DNA of 64,000 bases, taken from assembly GCA_018713605.1 (NCBI GenBank), contig DVOM01000036.1:16529-80528 (forward strand), written 5' to 3'. This document shows, piece by piece, positions 7,331 to 14,790 of the stretch. Position 1 is the first letter of the stretch, and every line of letters starts with the position of its first letter. A program made the position numbers and the translations under genes. The notes under the pieces were generated by a model, which made no database searches, had not been told where the DNA came from, and saw nothing but the letters and a program-made list of their open reading frames with translations. The DNA is from Scatacola_A faecigallinarum (GTDB taxonomy: Bacteria; Pseudomonadota; Alphaproteobacteria; RF32; CAG-239).

Positions 7331-7832
7331 GACGTGTATAAAGTTCTTCTTTGTTTTTACGTAATTCTTTGGATGGGATCCCTTTAGAATGAAGCAAATT
7401 TATAACCTCATCTTTCCACAAAAGCTGTACTAGTGAATGAGAATCAACATTCTTATTTAGTTTACCTTTTCTATATTGTTTAAATTTTATAGTTCTGTTT
7501 TTTGTGTGTTTAACAAGTTGTATTTCCCACCAATCAGGTATTATTTCTAAAGCCTTTTGAAGATGATTTTCTCCAACTACTAGTGTAGCTTTATCCAAAA
7601 TTTTACTATAAACTTTTTCTTGATAAGGTAATCTATCTAGAGTATCCGCTTCGCTTTTTATTTCGTATCCATGAAGAGATCCATTTACAACAGCAATATC
7701 AACTCTGCATGCTCCCTGTAATAATCCTAATTCATTGAGCACAATAGTATCAAAAGCATCTTCATGTTTTTTCAGAATATTATTATACAGACTCTTCCTT
7801 ATATCTGAATCTTTAAGTAAATCGCGATTCAT
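7236..7832 (-). CDS. sce7726-like PD-(D/E)xK nuclease-fold protein
   Basis: A 198-residue protein. The N-terminal region has the arrangement of a PD-(D/E)xK nuclease: Glu34 in a helix, then Asp45 (RVDIAVV), then E57-x-K59 (GYEIKSEAD). Those positions match the catalytic triad of restriction-like folds. The C-terminal part ('FSLKDLKDLVRNAMKNR') resembles the end of sce7726-family proteins. A TTG lies just upstream in frame, but the ATG at 7832 is preferred. It converges on the sce7725-like gene; in other bacteria the two families are often neighbours. A nuclease acting on foreign or host DNA is likely but unproved. Confidence 0.7.
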   Translation of the reverse strand: MNRDLLKDSDIRKSLYNNILKKHEDAFDTIVLNELGLLQGACRVDIAVVNGSLHGYEIKSEADTLDRLPYQEKVYSKILDKATLVVGENHLQKALEIIPDWWEIQLVKHTKNRTIKFKQYRKGKLNKNVDSHSLVQLLWKDEVINLLHSKGIPSKELRKNKEELYTRLTQEFSLKDLKDLVRNAMKNREAWTNHLRPW

Positions 7833-7893
7833 CAATTAAAGCCCCAAGCATTTAAAAGTTAAAATTTAGTTAACAAATTATATTTTATATAGT

Positions 7894-8424
7894 ATGTTAA
7901 ATCAACTTAATAAAGATTATATTAACAAATTTCCTTTTTATTTGACAGAAATAATGACTAAATGGGATGAAGTAGGAATAATATTTGTGATTAAAATTAT
8001 AGATTTTGATCTTTCTCTAAGTTTTCAGCGTTTTCCTGAAGGATACAGAGATGATCAATCTGAATTTGTAGAACTTAAAGGTGAAATCGTTTTTTCAAGC
8101 ACAAAAAATTATCTCAAAGGAACTCATGTTCCTATTTACGCTTTTACAAAATTTGAACATCCCAATCCTTCTGATCCAAGTGTTTTTGAGTTTAAATATT
8201 CTGGAAGACAAAGAATATACGACGATGCGCCGTTGGCTGGCGCTTTTGATGGAAAATATGCACACATCTCTGTAAATGATCGATTTTTACAAACATTGTG
8301 CTTTATAAAACAATTAAATAAGGATGCTTATTTAGCATTTAATTGTGTTCGTAAAAAATATCAAAAACCATGTATTAAAAGTTACACTCTAAGTACAGAA
8401 TTCAATCTTGAAGATTATGAGTAA
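7894..8424 (+). CDS. Protein of unknown function in the AT-rich island
   Basis: A 176-residue, AT-rich coding region with no family that I recognise. The predicted protein is soluble, rich in aromatic residues and probably alpha/beta (SLSFQRFPEGYRDD, EFKYSGRQRIYDD). No signal peptide, membrane segment or metal motif is visible. There is no Shine-Dalgarno sequence in the 12 bp before the ATG, and a TATATT-like element lies close by, so translation may be leaderless. An internal ATG at 7954 is another possible start. It is divergent from the sce7726-like gene with only 61 bp between them, which suggests shared control. Confidence 0.5.
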   Translation: MLNQLNKDYINKFPFYLTEIMTKWDEVGIIFVIKIIDFDLSLSFQRFPEGYRDDQSEFVELKGEIVFSSTKNYLKGTHVPIYAFTKFEHPNPSDPSVFEFKYSGRQRIYDDAPLAGAFDGKYAHISVNDRFLQTLCFIKQLNKDAYLAFNCVRKKYQKPCIKSYTLSTEFNLEDYE

Positions 8425-8777
8425 CTATTTTTAGAAATATTAATAGATAAAATCCCTGTTCTTTGATCAAAATATCCCTGATAAATTTATGGGTAGTTAG
8501 GTGCTATTCAAGTAAATCTGCATATTTGTGGGAATTTTGCATGTAAAATCCACCCAAATTTCCCTGTAGATTCCCTGTTATTAGAAAATGGGTAATGATG
8601 TATTTGTGATTCAGGAGTCGAAAAGATTGGTGGTCAACAAAATTTATTGGCGTTATATTGGAAATTGAGTTGAACAATATTGTGTTTAACCATAAATAGC
8701 GGATATTTGTTTAATTTTATTTGATTCTTTTAAGTATCTTGGTACTCTGAAAATATAGGTTTATAGGGTAAGTTAAG
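8425..8777. other. Non-coding stretch with repeated TCCCTG, possibly decayed sequence
   Basis: About 350 bp without a credible intact gene. The hexamer TCCCTG recurs four times between about 8450 and 8580, and the minus strand stays partly open, as if an old gene had decayed. I could not identify a parent family. A weak AT-rich promoter region for the downstream gene is presumably here too. Confidence 0.35.
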
Positions 8778-10217
8778 ATGCTGGAACGAATTAGAAATCT
8801 TTTACAACAAGGCGAAGGTCTCAAGGTCGAATTTAAGGAAGCCCAAGGTGGTATGCCGAAAAGTCTCTATGCGACGGTATGTGCATTTTCCAATACGCAA
8901 GGGGGCGAAATACTTTTGGGTATCGCAGATAATGGCCAAGCTTTAGGTATTGCACCGAATAAGGTGGCTCAATATAAAAAGGATTTTGTTAATACAATAA
9001 ATGATTCTGGTAAAAATTGTCCGCCTCTATATTTATCTATTGATACTGTAGAAATTGATGGAAAAATAATTCTATATGTTAATGTTCCACAAAGTTCAGA
9101 AGTTCAACGTTGTGACGGAAAAATTTATATCCGCAATGAAGATGGTGATTTTGATATAACACACCAACAAAATCGTGTTGCTAATTTGTATGCTCGTAAA
9201 CAGAATACATATTCTGAAAGTAAAATTTATAAGAATGTTGCATTAACAGATTTAAGATTGGATTTGATCGCTCGCGCGAGAAAATTGGCTGTTATTCGGC
9301 AACCTGGACACCCATGGACAGAACTGAACGATTTGGAATTATTGAAAAGCTCTGGATTATATAAAAAGGATTATATTTCCGGTGAAGAAGGCATAACGTT
9401 GGCAGGAATTCTACTACTCGGTAAAGATGATGTTATAAAATCTGTACTTCCTCATTTTAAAACTGATCTAATTATTAGAGTAAAAGATTCATCTCGTTAT
9501 GATGATAGAGATGACGTTAGGACGAATCTTATAGAAAGTTATGACCATATCATGGATTTTGTTAATAAACACCTCCCATCACCTTTTTACTTAGAAGGAT
9601 CTGTAAGAGTAGATGTACGAAATGTTATATTTCGAGAAATAGCTGCTAATTTATTAATTCATAGAGAATATAACAGCCATTTTCCAGGAAGGTTTGTTAT
9701 TGAGAAAGATAAAATTTTTACAGAAAATGGAAATAAACCATATATTCATGGAAATATTAATCCTGAGCTAAGTGTTCCATACCCTAAAAACCCAACGATT
9801 GCTAAGTTCTTTAAGGAAATTGGCTTAGCAGAAGAGTTGGGCTCCGGGGTTAGGAATCTTGTAAAATATTCAAAGTTTTATGCTGGATATATTCCTGTTT
9901 TAACGGATACAGAGATTTTTAGATTAGATTGGAAAATTAACTTATTTGATGAAAAAGAACAAGATGTTGTAGAGATTAGTGATCAAGTTAGTGATCAAGT
10001 TAGTGATCAAGTTAGTGATCAAGTTAACAAGATTCTTGAGTTTTGTTTGTCACCGCGTTCATTAGTTGAAATTATGGCGCAAACAAAATATGCAAGTAGA
10101 GTGCACTTTAGTAATAAGATATTAAAGCCTTTAATTAAGAAAGGATTAATTAAACAAACTGCACCAAATAAACCGAATAGTCCTAATCAAAAATACGTTA
10201 CGGTAATTAAAGAATGA
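8778..10217 (+). CDS. AlbA_2-domain ATP-binding transcriptional regulator-like protein
   Basis: A 479-residue protein. The N-terminus (about 10-130) is an AlbA_2/'divergent AAA-4' domain: 'EGLKVEFKEAQGG', 'CAFSNTQGGEILLGIADNGQ', 'IYIRNEDGDF'. The middle (about 280-370) matches a histidine-kinase-like ATPase fold ('REIAANLLIHREYNS', 'GLAEELGSGVRNL'). The C-terminus looks like a winged helix. Between them sits a fourfold SDQV repeat. Such proteins are annotated as putative transcriptional regulators and are common in mobile and defence regions, but their activity is poorly defined. Base composition is AT-rich like the island. A strong bidirectional terminator follows at 10333. Confidence 0.75.
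   Translation: MLERIRNLLQQGEGLKVEFKEAQGGMPKSLYATVCAFSNTQGGEILLGIADNGQALGIAPNKVAQYKKDFVNTINDSGKNCPPLYLSIDTVEIDGKIILYVNVPQSSEVQRCDGKIYIRNEDGDFDITHQQNRVANLYARKQNTYSESKIYKNVALTDLRLDLIARARKLAVIRQPGHPWTELNDLELLKSSGLYKKDYISGEEGITLAGILLLGKDDVIKSVLPHFKTDLIIRVKDSSRYDDRDDVRTNLIESYDHIMDFVNKHLPSPFYLEGSVRVDVRNVIFREIAANLLIHREYNSHFPGRFVIEKDKIFTENGNKPYIHGNINPELSVPYPKNPTIAKFFKEIGLAEELGSGVRNLVKYSKFYAGYIPVLTDTEIFRLDWKINLFDEKEQDVVEISDQVSDQVSDQVSDQVNKILEFCLSPRSLVEIMAQTKYASRVHFSNKILKPLIKKGLIKQTAPNKPNSPNQKYVTVIKE
9978..10025 (+). repeat. Four perfect 12-bp tandem repeats coding SDQV
   Basis: The unit AGTGATCAAGTT is repeated four times without a mismatch at 9978, 9990, 10002 and 10014. It encodes SDQV x4 just before the winged-helix part of the AlbA_2 protein. 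Identity at the DNA level makes copy-number change by slippage in frame likely, which would lengthen or shorten the linker. Each unit holds the palindrome TGATCA. Confidence 0.9.
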
Positions 10218-10332
10218 AGGTTAAACCATCTTGTTAAGGCTTAACTTGTGACCTTTTATCTCTGTGACCGTGATAATATTTTCTATTCTTTTCTTTAGTA
10301 TGCTCAATACCGTTGAAGTTTACTATTCCGCC

Positions 10333-10374
10333 ATTAAACAGAAAGCCCTGCATTTGCAGGGCTTTCTGTTTAAT
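10333..10374. terminator. Bidirectional hairpin terminator
   Basis: Perfect 20-bp inverted repeat (10333-10352 and 10355-10374) with a 2-nt spacer between convergent genes. The GC core GCCCTGCA is flanked by A-rich and T-rich tails on both sides, so it can end transcription from either direction. It also marks the right border of the AT-rich island. Confidence 0.85.
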
Positions 10375-10384
10375 AAAGTCAGGT

Positions 10385-10966
10385 TCAATTGCTGAAACCC
10401 AAATCTTTCAGCCAGTCTGAGAGGCCTGTTGTACGGCTGCCGTAGCCAATCCAGGCATTGCTGTTCACGTCGCAGCCCTGACACTGTGCCGTTATGTCGG
10501 TAACCGTATGTTGGGCACCGCCGCCACCATGTGTTATAAACGGGATAACTTTTTTTCCGTTCAGACGATAGGTTTCGAGAAAACTGCTTACCTGCGGCGT
10601 AATGGTGCCCCACCAGTTTGGCGAACCAAGGAAAACAACGTCATATTGGGTTATGTCGGTAACTGCGGTTGTCAATTTAGGACGATAGCCAGCGTCGATT
10701 TCTTTTTTGGCCTGCGTGGTCATTGGGCGGTATTCTTCGGGATAGCTTCCTTCGGTTTTAATTTCGAACAGGTCTCCGCCGACGAGTTTATGAATTGCTT
10801 CGGCGACTTCTTTGGTGTTGCCGCTGTATGAATAGTAGGCAATCAGGATTTTGGGTGTTTCGTTTTTCACTGTATTGTTCTCCTCTTTAATTTGGGCATT
10901 TGATTTGTAGCCGAACAGAGCCAGCAGAGAAAGGACGACGGCTCCGAACAGGATTGTTTTGTTCAT
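10385..10966 (-). CDS. Exported flavodoxin-family protein
   Basis: A 193-residue protein starting at the ATG at 10966, with AGGAGA 5 bp upstream; an in-frame ATG further upstream lacks support. A signal-like N-terminus (ILFGAVVLSLLALFGYKSNA) is followed by a flavodoxin domain. The FMN phosphate loop is 'AYYSYSGNTKEVAEAI', and 'GSPNWWGTITPQVSSFLE' and 'FITHGGGGAQHT' follow. This resembles the bacterial flavodoxin_4-type proteins. It lies downstream of tatC but has its own MerR-type promoter, which matches that of the ferredoxin-tat operon. An envelope electron carrier fits the context; the partner is unknown. Confidence 0.8.
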   Translation of the reverse strand: MNKTILFGAVVLSLLALFGYKSNAQIKEENNTVKNETPKILIAYYSYSGNTKEVAEAIHKLVGGDLFEIKTEGSYPEEYRPMTTQAKKEIDAGYRPKLTTAVTDITQYDVVFLGSPNWWGTITPQVSSFLETYRLNGKKVIPFITHGGGGAQHTVTDITAQCQGCDVNSNAWIGYGSRTTGLSDWLKDLGFSN

Positions 10967-11057
10967 TTTTTCTCCTTTGTTGGTGTGTTGAACTGAATTT
11001 GTGAACAATTCCGCCAGTTTCAATATATGGCAGAGATTTTTACTTTGATTTGATTAC

Positions 11058-11088
11058 AGCTTAATCTTTAGAGTGTGCTCTAGGTCAA
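11058..11088 (-). promoter_or_regulatory. MerR-type promoter upstream of the flavodoxin gene
   Basis: Reading the minus strand: -35 TTGACC (11088-11083), a 19-bp spacer TAGAGCACACTCTAAAGAT, then -10 TAAGCT (11063-11058). The overlong 19-bp spacer with a central dyad (TAGAG-N4-CTCTA at 11069-11082) is the hallmark of promoters untwisted by MerR-family activators. The same layout occurs before the ferredoxin-tat operon at 13338-13368. Confidence 0.75.
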
Positions 11089-11097
11089 GAACTTTTT

Positions 11098-11805
11098 TTA
11101 TTTTTGTTTCGGTCGCGAAAAAAACAAACTGGTTTCAAAAAGCGCATAAGTCGGAACGGCAAGCATTAGCTGGCTGACAATGTCGGGCGGTGTCAGCAGA
11201 GCGGCCAGAAGCAAAATGCCGACGATGACGTGCGGACGTTTGCCGGTTACGGAGCGGTAAGAAACGATACCGGAACGAATCAGCGAGCGGGTAATCAGCG
11301 GAAACTGAAACATCAGCCCGAAAACTACCGACAGCCAAAGTGCGGTTGAAATGATGCCGGAAACGCCAAAAACGGCTCTTATGTTCGGTGTGGCAAAACT
11401 CAAGCCGAAATTTACCAGCAGGGGCAGGATAAAAAAGACGCAAAACAGTGCGCCAAAGATGAATAATATGCAGGAAGACAAGACGATGGACCTGATGAAA
11501 CGGCGTTCGTTGTTGTGAAGTGCCGGCAGGACGAATTCCCAAATATTTTTGGCGATGTAAGGAGAACAGATCAGAATGTCCAGTACGACAGCCGTTTTGA
11601 TCTGCAAAACGAAAACTTCCATCGGTGAAAAATAGTTTAAGGAGATGTTATTGCCTGATGTCATGATTCTGATAAGCAGGTCAATGCAGTCCGGTGCGGC
11701 AAGAAACATCGGAAGAAGTCCGATGCCCAATGCCGCAAAACATTTTATCAATGTTGAACGGAGAGCTTCCAAATGTTCAATAAGACTTTCCTGCCGTTTT
11801 TCCAT
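11098..11805 (-). CDS. tatC: Sec-independent protein translocase subunit TatC
   Basis: A 235-residue, six-helix membrane protein with the TatC landmarks: 'SLIEHLEALRSTLIKC' at the N-terminus (the conserved HLxELR region that binds twin-arginine signals), 'FSPMEVFVLQIK', 'FVLPALHNNERR' and a late 'LTPPDIVSQLMLAVP'. TatC is the signal-peptide receptor of the Tat pathway. It follows tatA with a 3-bp gap in the same operon as the polyferredoxin. The HLEALR variant and the short C-terminus make it look divergent from a housekeeping alphaproteobacterial TatC. A dedicated system for the operon's own substrate is possible. Confidence 0.9.
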   Translation of the reverse strand: MEKRQESLIEHLEALRSTLIKCFAALGIGLLPMFLAAPDCIDLLIRIMTSGNNISLNYFSPMEVFVLQIKTAVVLDILICSPYIAKNIWEFVLPALHNNERRFIRSIVLSSCILFIFGALFCVFFILPLLVNFGLSFATPNIRAVFGVSGIISTALWLSVVFGLMFQFPLITRSLIRSGIVSYRSVTGKRPHVIVGILLLAALLTPPDIVSQLMLAVPTYALFETSLFFSRPKQK

Positions 11806-11808
11806 CGG

Positions 11809-12018
11809 TTATTTTTCGTCTTTCTTTTTTTCTTCTTCGGCGGCGTTGGCGATGTCTTTTTTCAGCTCTTGTGCTTCGTTTTGCAGCATGTCCCGCGCTT
11901 TTTTGTATTCATACTGTGCTCTGCCGAGGGCTTTGGCGAGTTCGGGAATTCTTTTGCCGCCAAAAAGAATCAGAACAACGATTAGAATCAATACGATTTC
12001 GGATAAACCTAAAGACAT
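11809..12018 (-). CDS. tatA: Sec-independent translocase subunit TatA/E
   Basis: A 69-residue protein with one N-terminal membrane helix ([20 protein letters not shown]), the conserved '[14 protein letters not shown]' hinge and amphipathic helix, and a charged tail ending in EEEKKKDEK. TatA forms the translocating pore assembly. Only one TatA-like subunit and no TatB are encoded here, so the operon provides a minimal TatAC system, as in many organisms. It lies between the polyferredoxin and tatC genes, 10 bp after the former. Confidence 0.9.
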   Translation of the reverse strand: MSLGLSEIVLILIVVLILFGGKRIPELAKALGRAQYEYKKARDMLQNEAQELKKDIANAAEEEKKKDEK

Positions 12019-12028
12019 TATTTTCTCC

Positions 12029-13303
12029 TTATAAAATTTTCTGTGTTTCTACGGGAATTACGGTAATGGCATTTACCGGACAGGCATTCTGGCATGCGCC
12101 GCAGCCAATGCAGCCTTTGGCGTCGATTTGCGGAAAGCCGCCGTTTTTTCGGCAAATAATCTGACGCGGGCATTTCATGACGCAAATGCCGCATTTGATG
12201 CAGGTGTTTTCGTCGACAGCGGCCAGGCCGATTTGTGTTTTCCGCTTTTCTGCCAGAGAAATTTTTTTAATGGCTCCCGACGGACAGACAGCAGAACAAT
12301 TATGACAGTCATAGTCGCAAAAACTCTCGGCGTAGTCAATATGTACGGCAGGATAATCCGCTGACGCCTTTTTTATGATTTTCATCGGGCAGCCTGCGAC
12401 GCAGAGGTTGCAGTTGAGGCAGCGGCTGGCAAATTCTCTGGGGTTGCCAGCACCTGCAGGAAGAATGACTTTTTTAGTTTTGTCGGCGATTGTCCGGCTG
12501 AGCCTGATGCCGCCTTTTACGGCTACGGACAAAACCGCCGCTGCGGCCGCCGCTGTCAACAATCTGCGTCTTTCCGGACTGAACGGAACTGCCGCAACCG
12601 GTTCGCTGCGGTAATCAATGCCGTTTTGCCGACAAACAGTAAGGCACTTGAAGCATTTGATGCAGGTTTCGTTGTTGACGGTTTTGCTTCTGAAGTCAAT
12701 ACTGCCGGTTGGACATCCGGTTGCGCAAAGGCCGCAGGAAACACACTGTTCCGAGTTAATCAGAATTTTTTTACGGGCATGGATGGCAAGCAGGCCGAGG
12801 AGGGTTCCGACCGGACAGATGTTGGCGCAAAAAATACGTCCAAAAAACCAGGTCAGAACGGCAACGAATCCGAAAGCAGCCAGTCCGGGAAGCGCGCCGC
12901 TTGCCGCCGAACCGAAAAGAGCGTAGGGGTCAATCAGGCGAATGACGGCAACCGTGCCGCCGAGCAGCATGCCGAAGAAAACGGCAGCAAGAAAATATTT
13001 GGCCGGACGGTTTTGACGATAGCCGGTGCGGCGTCGGAAAAACAGCATCAGAAATTCCTGGAGCAGCCCGAAAGGGCAGAGGGTCGAGCAATAGACACGG
13101 CCGAAAAAGAGCGTGAGAAGCAATAATGCGCTGAGAAGAATTGCCGCGGTCAGCGAGACGTCGACGAGAAAACGCTGCAGCAGCGCGGTCAATTGGAGGT
13201 CAAAAATTTTTACGGGATAAAATGCACTGAAAAAGGCAAGAAAGCACAATATGCCTGTAACCCAGGCGATGAAACAGCGAATGCGAAAGTAAGTTTTGTT
13301 CAT
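12029..13303 (-). CDS. Membrane polyferredoxin, NapH-NapG-like fusion with internal twin-arginine segment
   Basis: A 424-residue protein. Residues 1-180 hold about four membrane helices and two CxxxCP motifs (C72-C76, C159-C163), as in NapH/RdxA quinol-oxidising proteins. Residues 187-224 carry two 4Fe-4S motifs ([23 protein letters not shown]). Residues 243-265 read [19 protein letters not shown], a twin-arginine-like signal. After it come four more clusters at C295, C329, C368 and C398, as in NapG. The likely role is to pass electrons from quinol to an envelope acceptor. The protein heads an operon with tatA and tatC, and the internal RR signal suggests that its C-terminal half is their substrate. 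The ATG lies about 28 bp after a MerR-type promoter's predicted start. Confidence 0.8.
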   Translation of the reverse strand: MNKTYFRIRCFIAWVTGILCFLAFFSAFYPVKIFDLQLTALLQRFLVDVSLTAAILLSALLLLTLFFGRVYCSTLCPFGLLQEFLMLFFRRRTGYRQNRPAKYFLAAVFFGMLLGGTVAVIRLIDPYALFGSAASGALPGLAAFGFVAVLTWFFGRIFCANICPVGTLLGLLAIHARKKILINSEQCVSCGLCATGCPTGSIDFRSKTVNNETCIKCFKCLTVCRQNGIDYRSEPVAAVPFSPERRRLLTAAAAAAVLSVAVKGGIRLSRTIADKTKKVILPAGAGNPREFASRCLNCNLCVAGCPMKIIKKASADYPAVHIDYAESFCDYDCHNCSAVCPSGAIKKISLAEKRKTQIGLAAVDENTCIKCGICVMKCPRQIICRKNGGFPQIDAKGCIGCGACQNACPVNAITVIPVETQKIL

Positions 13304-13337
13304 TTTTTTCTGTTCGTTATGGCAATCGGTTACTTAA

Positions 13338-13368
13338 AGCATAAACCTTAGAGTCCGCTTTAAGTCAA
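13338..13368 (-). promoter_or_regulatory. MerR-type promoter of the polyferredoxin-tatAC operon
   Basis: On the minus strand: -35 TTGACT (13368-13363), a 19-bp spacer TAAAGCGGACTCTAAGGTT, then -10 TATGCT (13343-13338). The spacer carries the same imperfect dyad (TAAAG-N4-CTCTA) as the flavodoxin promoter. Length and symmetry point to a MerR-family activator. No merR-like gene lies in the window. Confidence 0.75.
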
Positions 13369-13417
13369 GTCTTTTTATCCGTTTTCGGAGAAAACGTTTG
13401 GCCGCAGATACCGCGGC

Positions 13418-13765
13418 TTAGTCCCATCTTTTGAAGACGAAAAAAGCTGCCAGCAGAAGGAGCAGAAAACCGACCGCGTCGTTCCATTTCAGCCCTTCTT
13501 TGAGGTAAAGCGCCGAAAAGACTGCAAAAACCGCAAGGGTAATGATTTCCTGCATGATTTTAAGCTGCGGGGCGGTAAAATAGTCATGGCCGATGCGGTT
13601 GGCGGGAACTTGAAAGCAATATTCGAAAAAGGCTATTCCCCAGCTGGCCAGAATTACGGTCCACAGGGCGGCTGATTTGTATTTGAGGTGGCCGTACCAG
13701 GCGAAGGTCATGAAAATATTTGAAACGACAAGCAGTACAATCGGATAAAACTGTCTCATTTTCAT
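13418..13765 (-). CDS. DMT-family (DUF486) small membrane protein
   Basis: A 115-residue protein with four membrane helices that begins 'MKMRQFYPIVLLVVSNIFMTFAWYGHLK', the characteristic opening of the DUF486/DMT family. A longer frame starts at 13813, but the added 16 residues do not belong to the family and no ribosome site precedes them, so I chose 13765. 'FFEYCFQVPANRIG' and 'LKIMQEIITL' are other family-like segments. Function is unknown; the family is related to small multidrug-resistance-type transporters. It is transcribed towards the polyferredoxin operon but separated from it by that operon's promoter. Confidence 0.75.
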   Translation of the reverse strand: MKMRQFYPIVLLVVSNIFMTFAWYGHLKYKSAALWTVILASWGIAFFEYCFQVPANRIGHDYFTAPQLKIMQEIITLAVFAVFSALYLKEGLKWNDAVGFLLLLLAAFFVFKRWD

Positions 13766-13832
13766 TCTCTGAAGAAGTTGTAAAACTGCCATTGATAATA
13801 TGACCGGGAACATTTAATTTCAAGGCAGAAAA

Positions 13833-13860
13833 TACGGAATCCGGTTGCGCGGATTCCGTA
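13833..13860 (-). terminator. Hairpin terminator after the nicotianamine-synthase-like gene
   Basis: Ten-bp perfect arms TACGGAATCC / GGATTCCGTA with an 8-nt loop. On the minus strand a short TTTT run follows. It lies 30 bp after the stop codon at 13890. Confidence 0.65.
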
Positions 13861-13889
13861 CCTTTCGTTTCAGGAGTTATATTTGATGT

Positions 13890-14678
13890 TTATTGTATTT
13901 CAAGGAGAAAAGATGAGTTTAACGTCATATTGTCTCCGGCATGATAGCTGCTTATTTTATATTTCTGAAAAATTTCCCTTTCCAGTTCGGCATAAAACAG
14001 GCAGGAGAATTTTTCAGCGTCCCGCACAATCAGATATTTGATTCCGGTGTTGTGCAGTTTATTGACCAGGGATGTCTTTTCATCGATCATGCTGGCGATG
14101 AAAACCAGGTCATATCTGCGATAGTCCGCCTGTGCGGCTTCGGCGTGAATGAAGCCGAAGTCAAGGTTCAGACTGTCGCATAATCGTTTTGAAAGCGTCA
14201 ACGCTTTCAAATCTTTGTCAATCAGGTCGATTTCGTAACCGCCGAGCTGCCGTAACAGAATCGCGGTTATCGGCAGAGGGCCGGAACCGACGAAAGCAAT
14301 GTGCCTGACATTGGGCAGGTCTTTGATGAAGCCGTATTCATTCAGGGTAATCTGTCGATACTGTTCGTAATACCAGAAAGCTTTCAGCCGGTTTATGCTG
14401 CCGTTCGGTTCTTTGCAAAATCGGGCAGCCCAGTATTTTTCCATCTCGCATTCGGCGCATTGGGCAATGCTGCGGATTTTGCCAACCAGCGGCCTGATGC
14501 CGGGGCTGTTCAGAATTTTGTCGCAAAATGTCTGCGTACAGACGTTTTTTTCTATCAGCGTCATGACCAGACGATTAAGAACGCGGCAGAGCGTTTCGTT
14601 GTCCGGCGTCATGTCTTTCTGCCGACGGAGAATCCTATAGGAATCCTGAATGAAAGAAATTGTTTCCGGCTCAGTCAT
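13890..14678 (-). CDS. Nicotianamine-synthase-like (metallophore biosynthesis) protein
   Basis: A 262-residue protein with a nicotianamine synthase-like core. 'WYYEQYRQITLNEYGF' (about 102-117) is followed by 'IAFVGSGPLPITAILLRQLG' (128-147), which is the SAM-binding loop typical of NAS and CntL-type enzymes, and then 'EIDLIDKDLKAL'. These enzymes transfer aminobutanoate groups from SAM to make metal-chelating metallophores. A TTG at 14690 is in frame; the ATG at 14678 is preferred. The gene is divergent from fur and shares a Fur-box-like palindrome, which supports a role in metal supply. The usual partners of staphylopine-type operons (epimerase, dehydrogenase, exporter) are not adjacent, so the product may be a simpler NA-like molecule. 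Confidence 0.75.
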   Translation of the reverse strand: MTEPETISFIQDSYRILRRQKDMTPDNETLCRVLNRLVMTLIEKNVCTQTFCDKILNSPGIRPLVGKIRSIAQCAECEMEKYWAARFCKEPNGSINRLKAFWYYEQYRQITLNEYGFIKDLPNVRHIAFVGSGPLPITAILLRQLGGYEIDLIDKDLKALTLSKRLCDSLNLDFGFIHAEAAQADYRRYDLVFIASMIDEKTSLVNKLHNTGIKYLIVRDAEKFSCLFYAELEREIFQKYKISSYHAGDNMTLNSSFLLEIQ

Positions 14679-14709
14679 GATTTGTTCCAAATTACGGTTG
14701 ACTTATTTG

Positions 14710-14732
14710 TTGAGAATGATAATCTTTCTCAA
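14710..14732. promoter_or_regulatory. Fur-box-like palindrome
   Basis: TTGAGAA-N9-TTCTCAA, with the centre TGATAATCT. This fits Fur-type 'GATAATGATAATC' boxes well. It lies 32 bp before the NAS-like ATG and 58 bp before the fur ATG, so Fur could control both genes. The binding itself is inference. Confidence 0.7.
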
Positions 14733-14790
14733 ACAGAAGATTTTATAAAACTTTATTTTTTATGTGTCAACATTTTTTATGAGGAAATTT

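Noticed and set aside
9978..10025. Short tandem repeats considered as a CRISPR remnant
   Set aside because: There are no spacers; the units are contiguous and lie in frame in a coding region.
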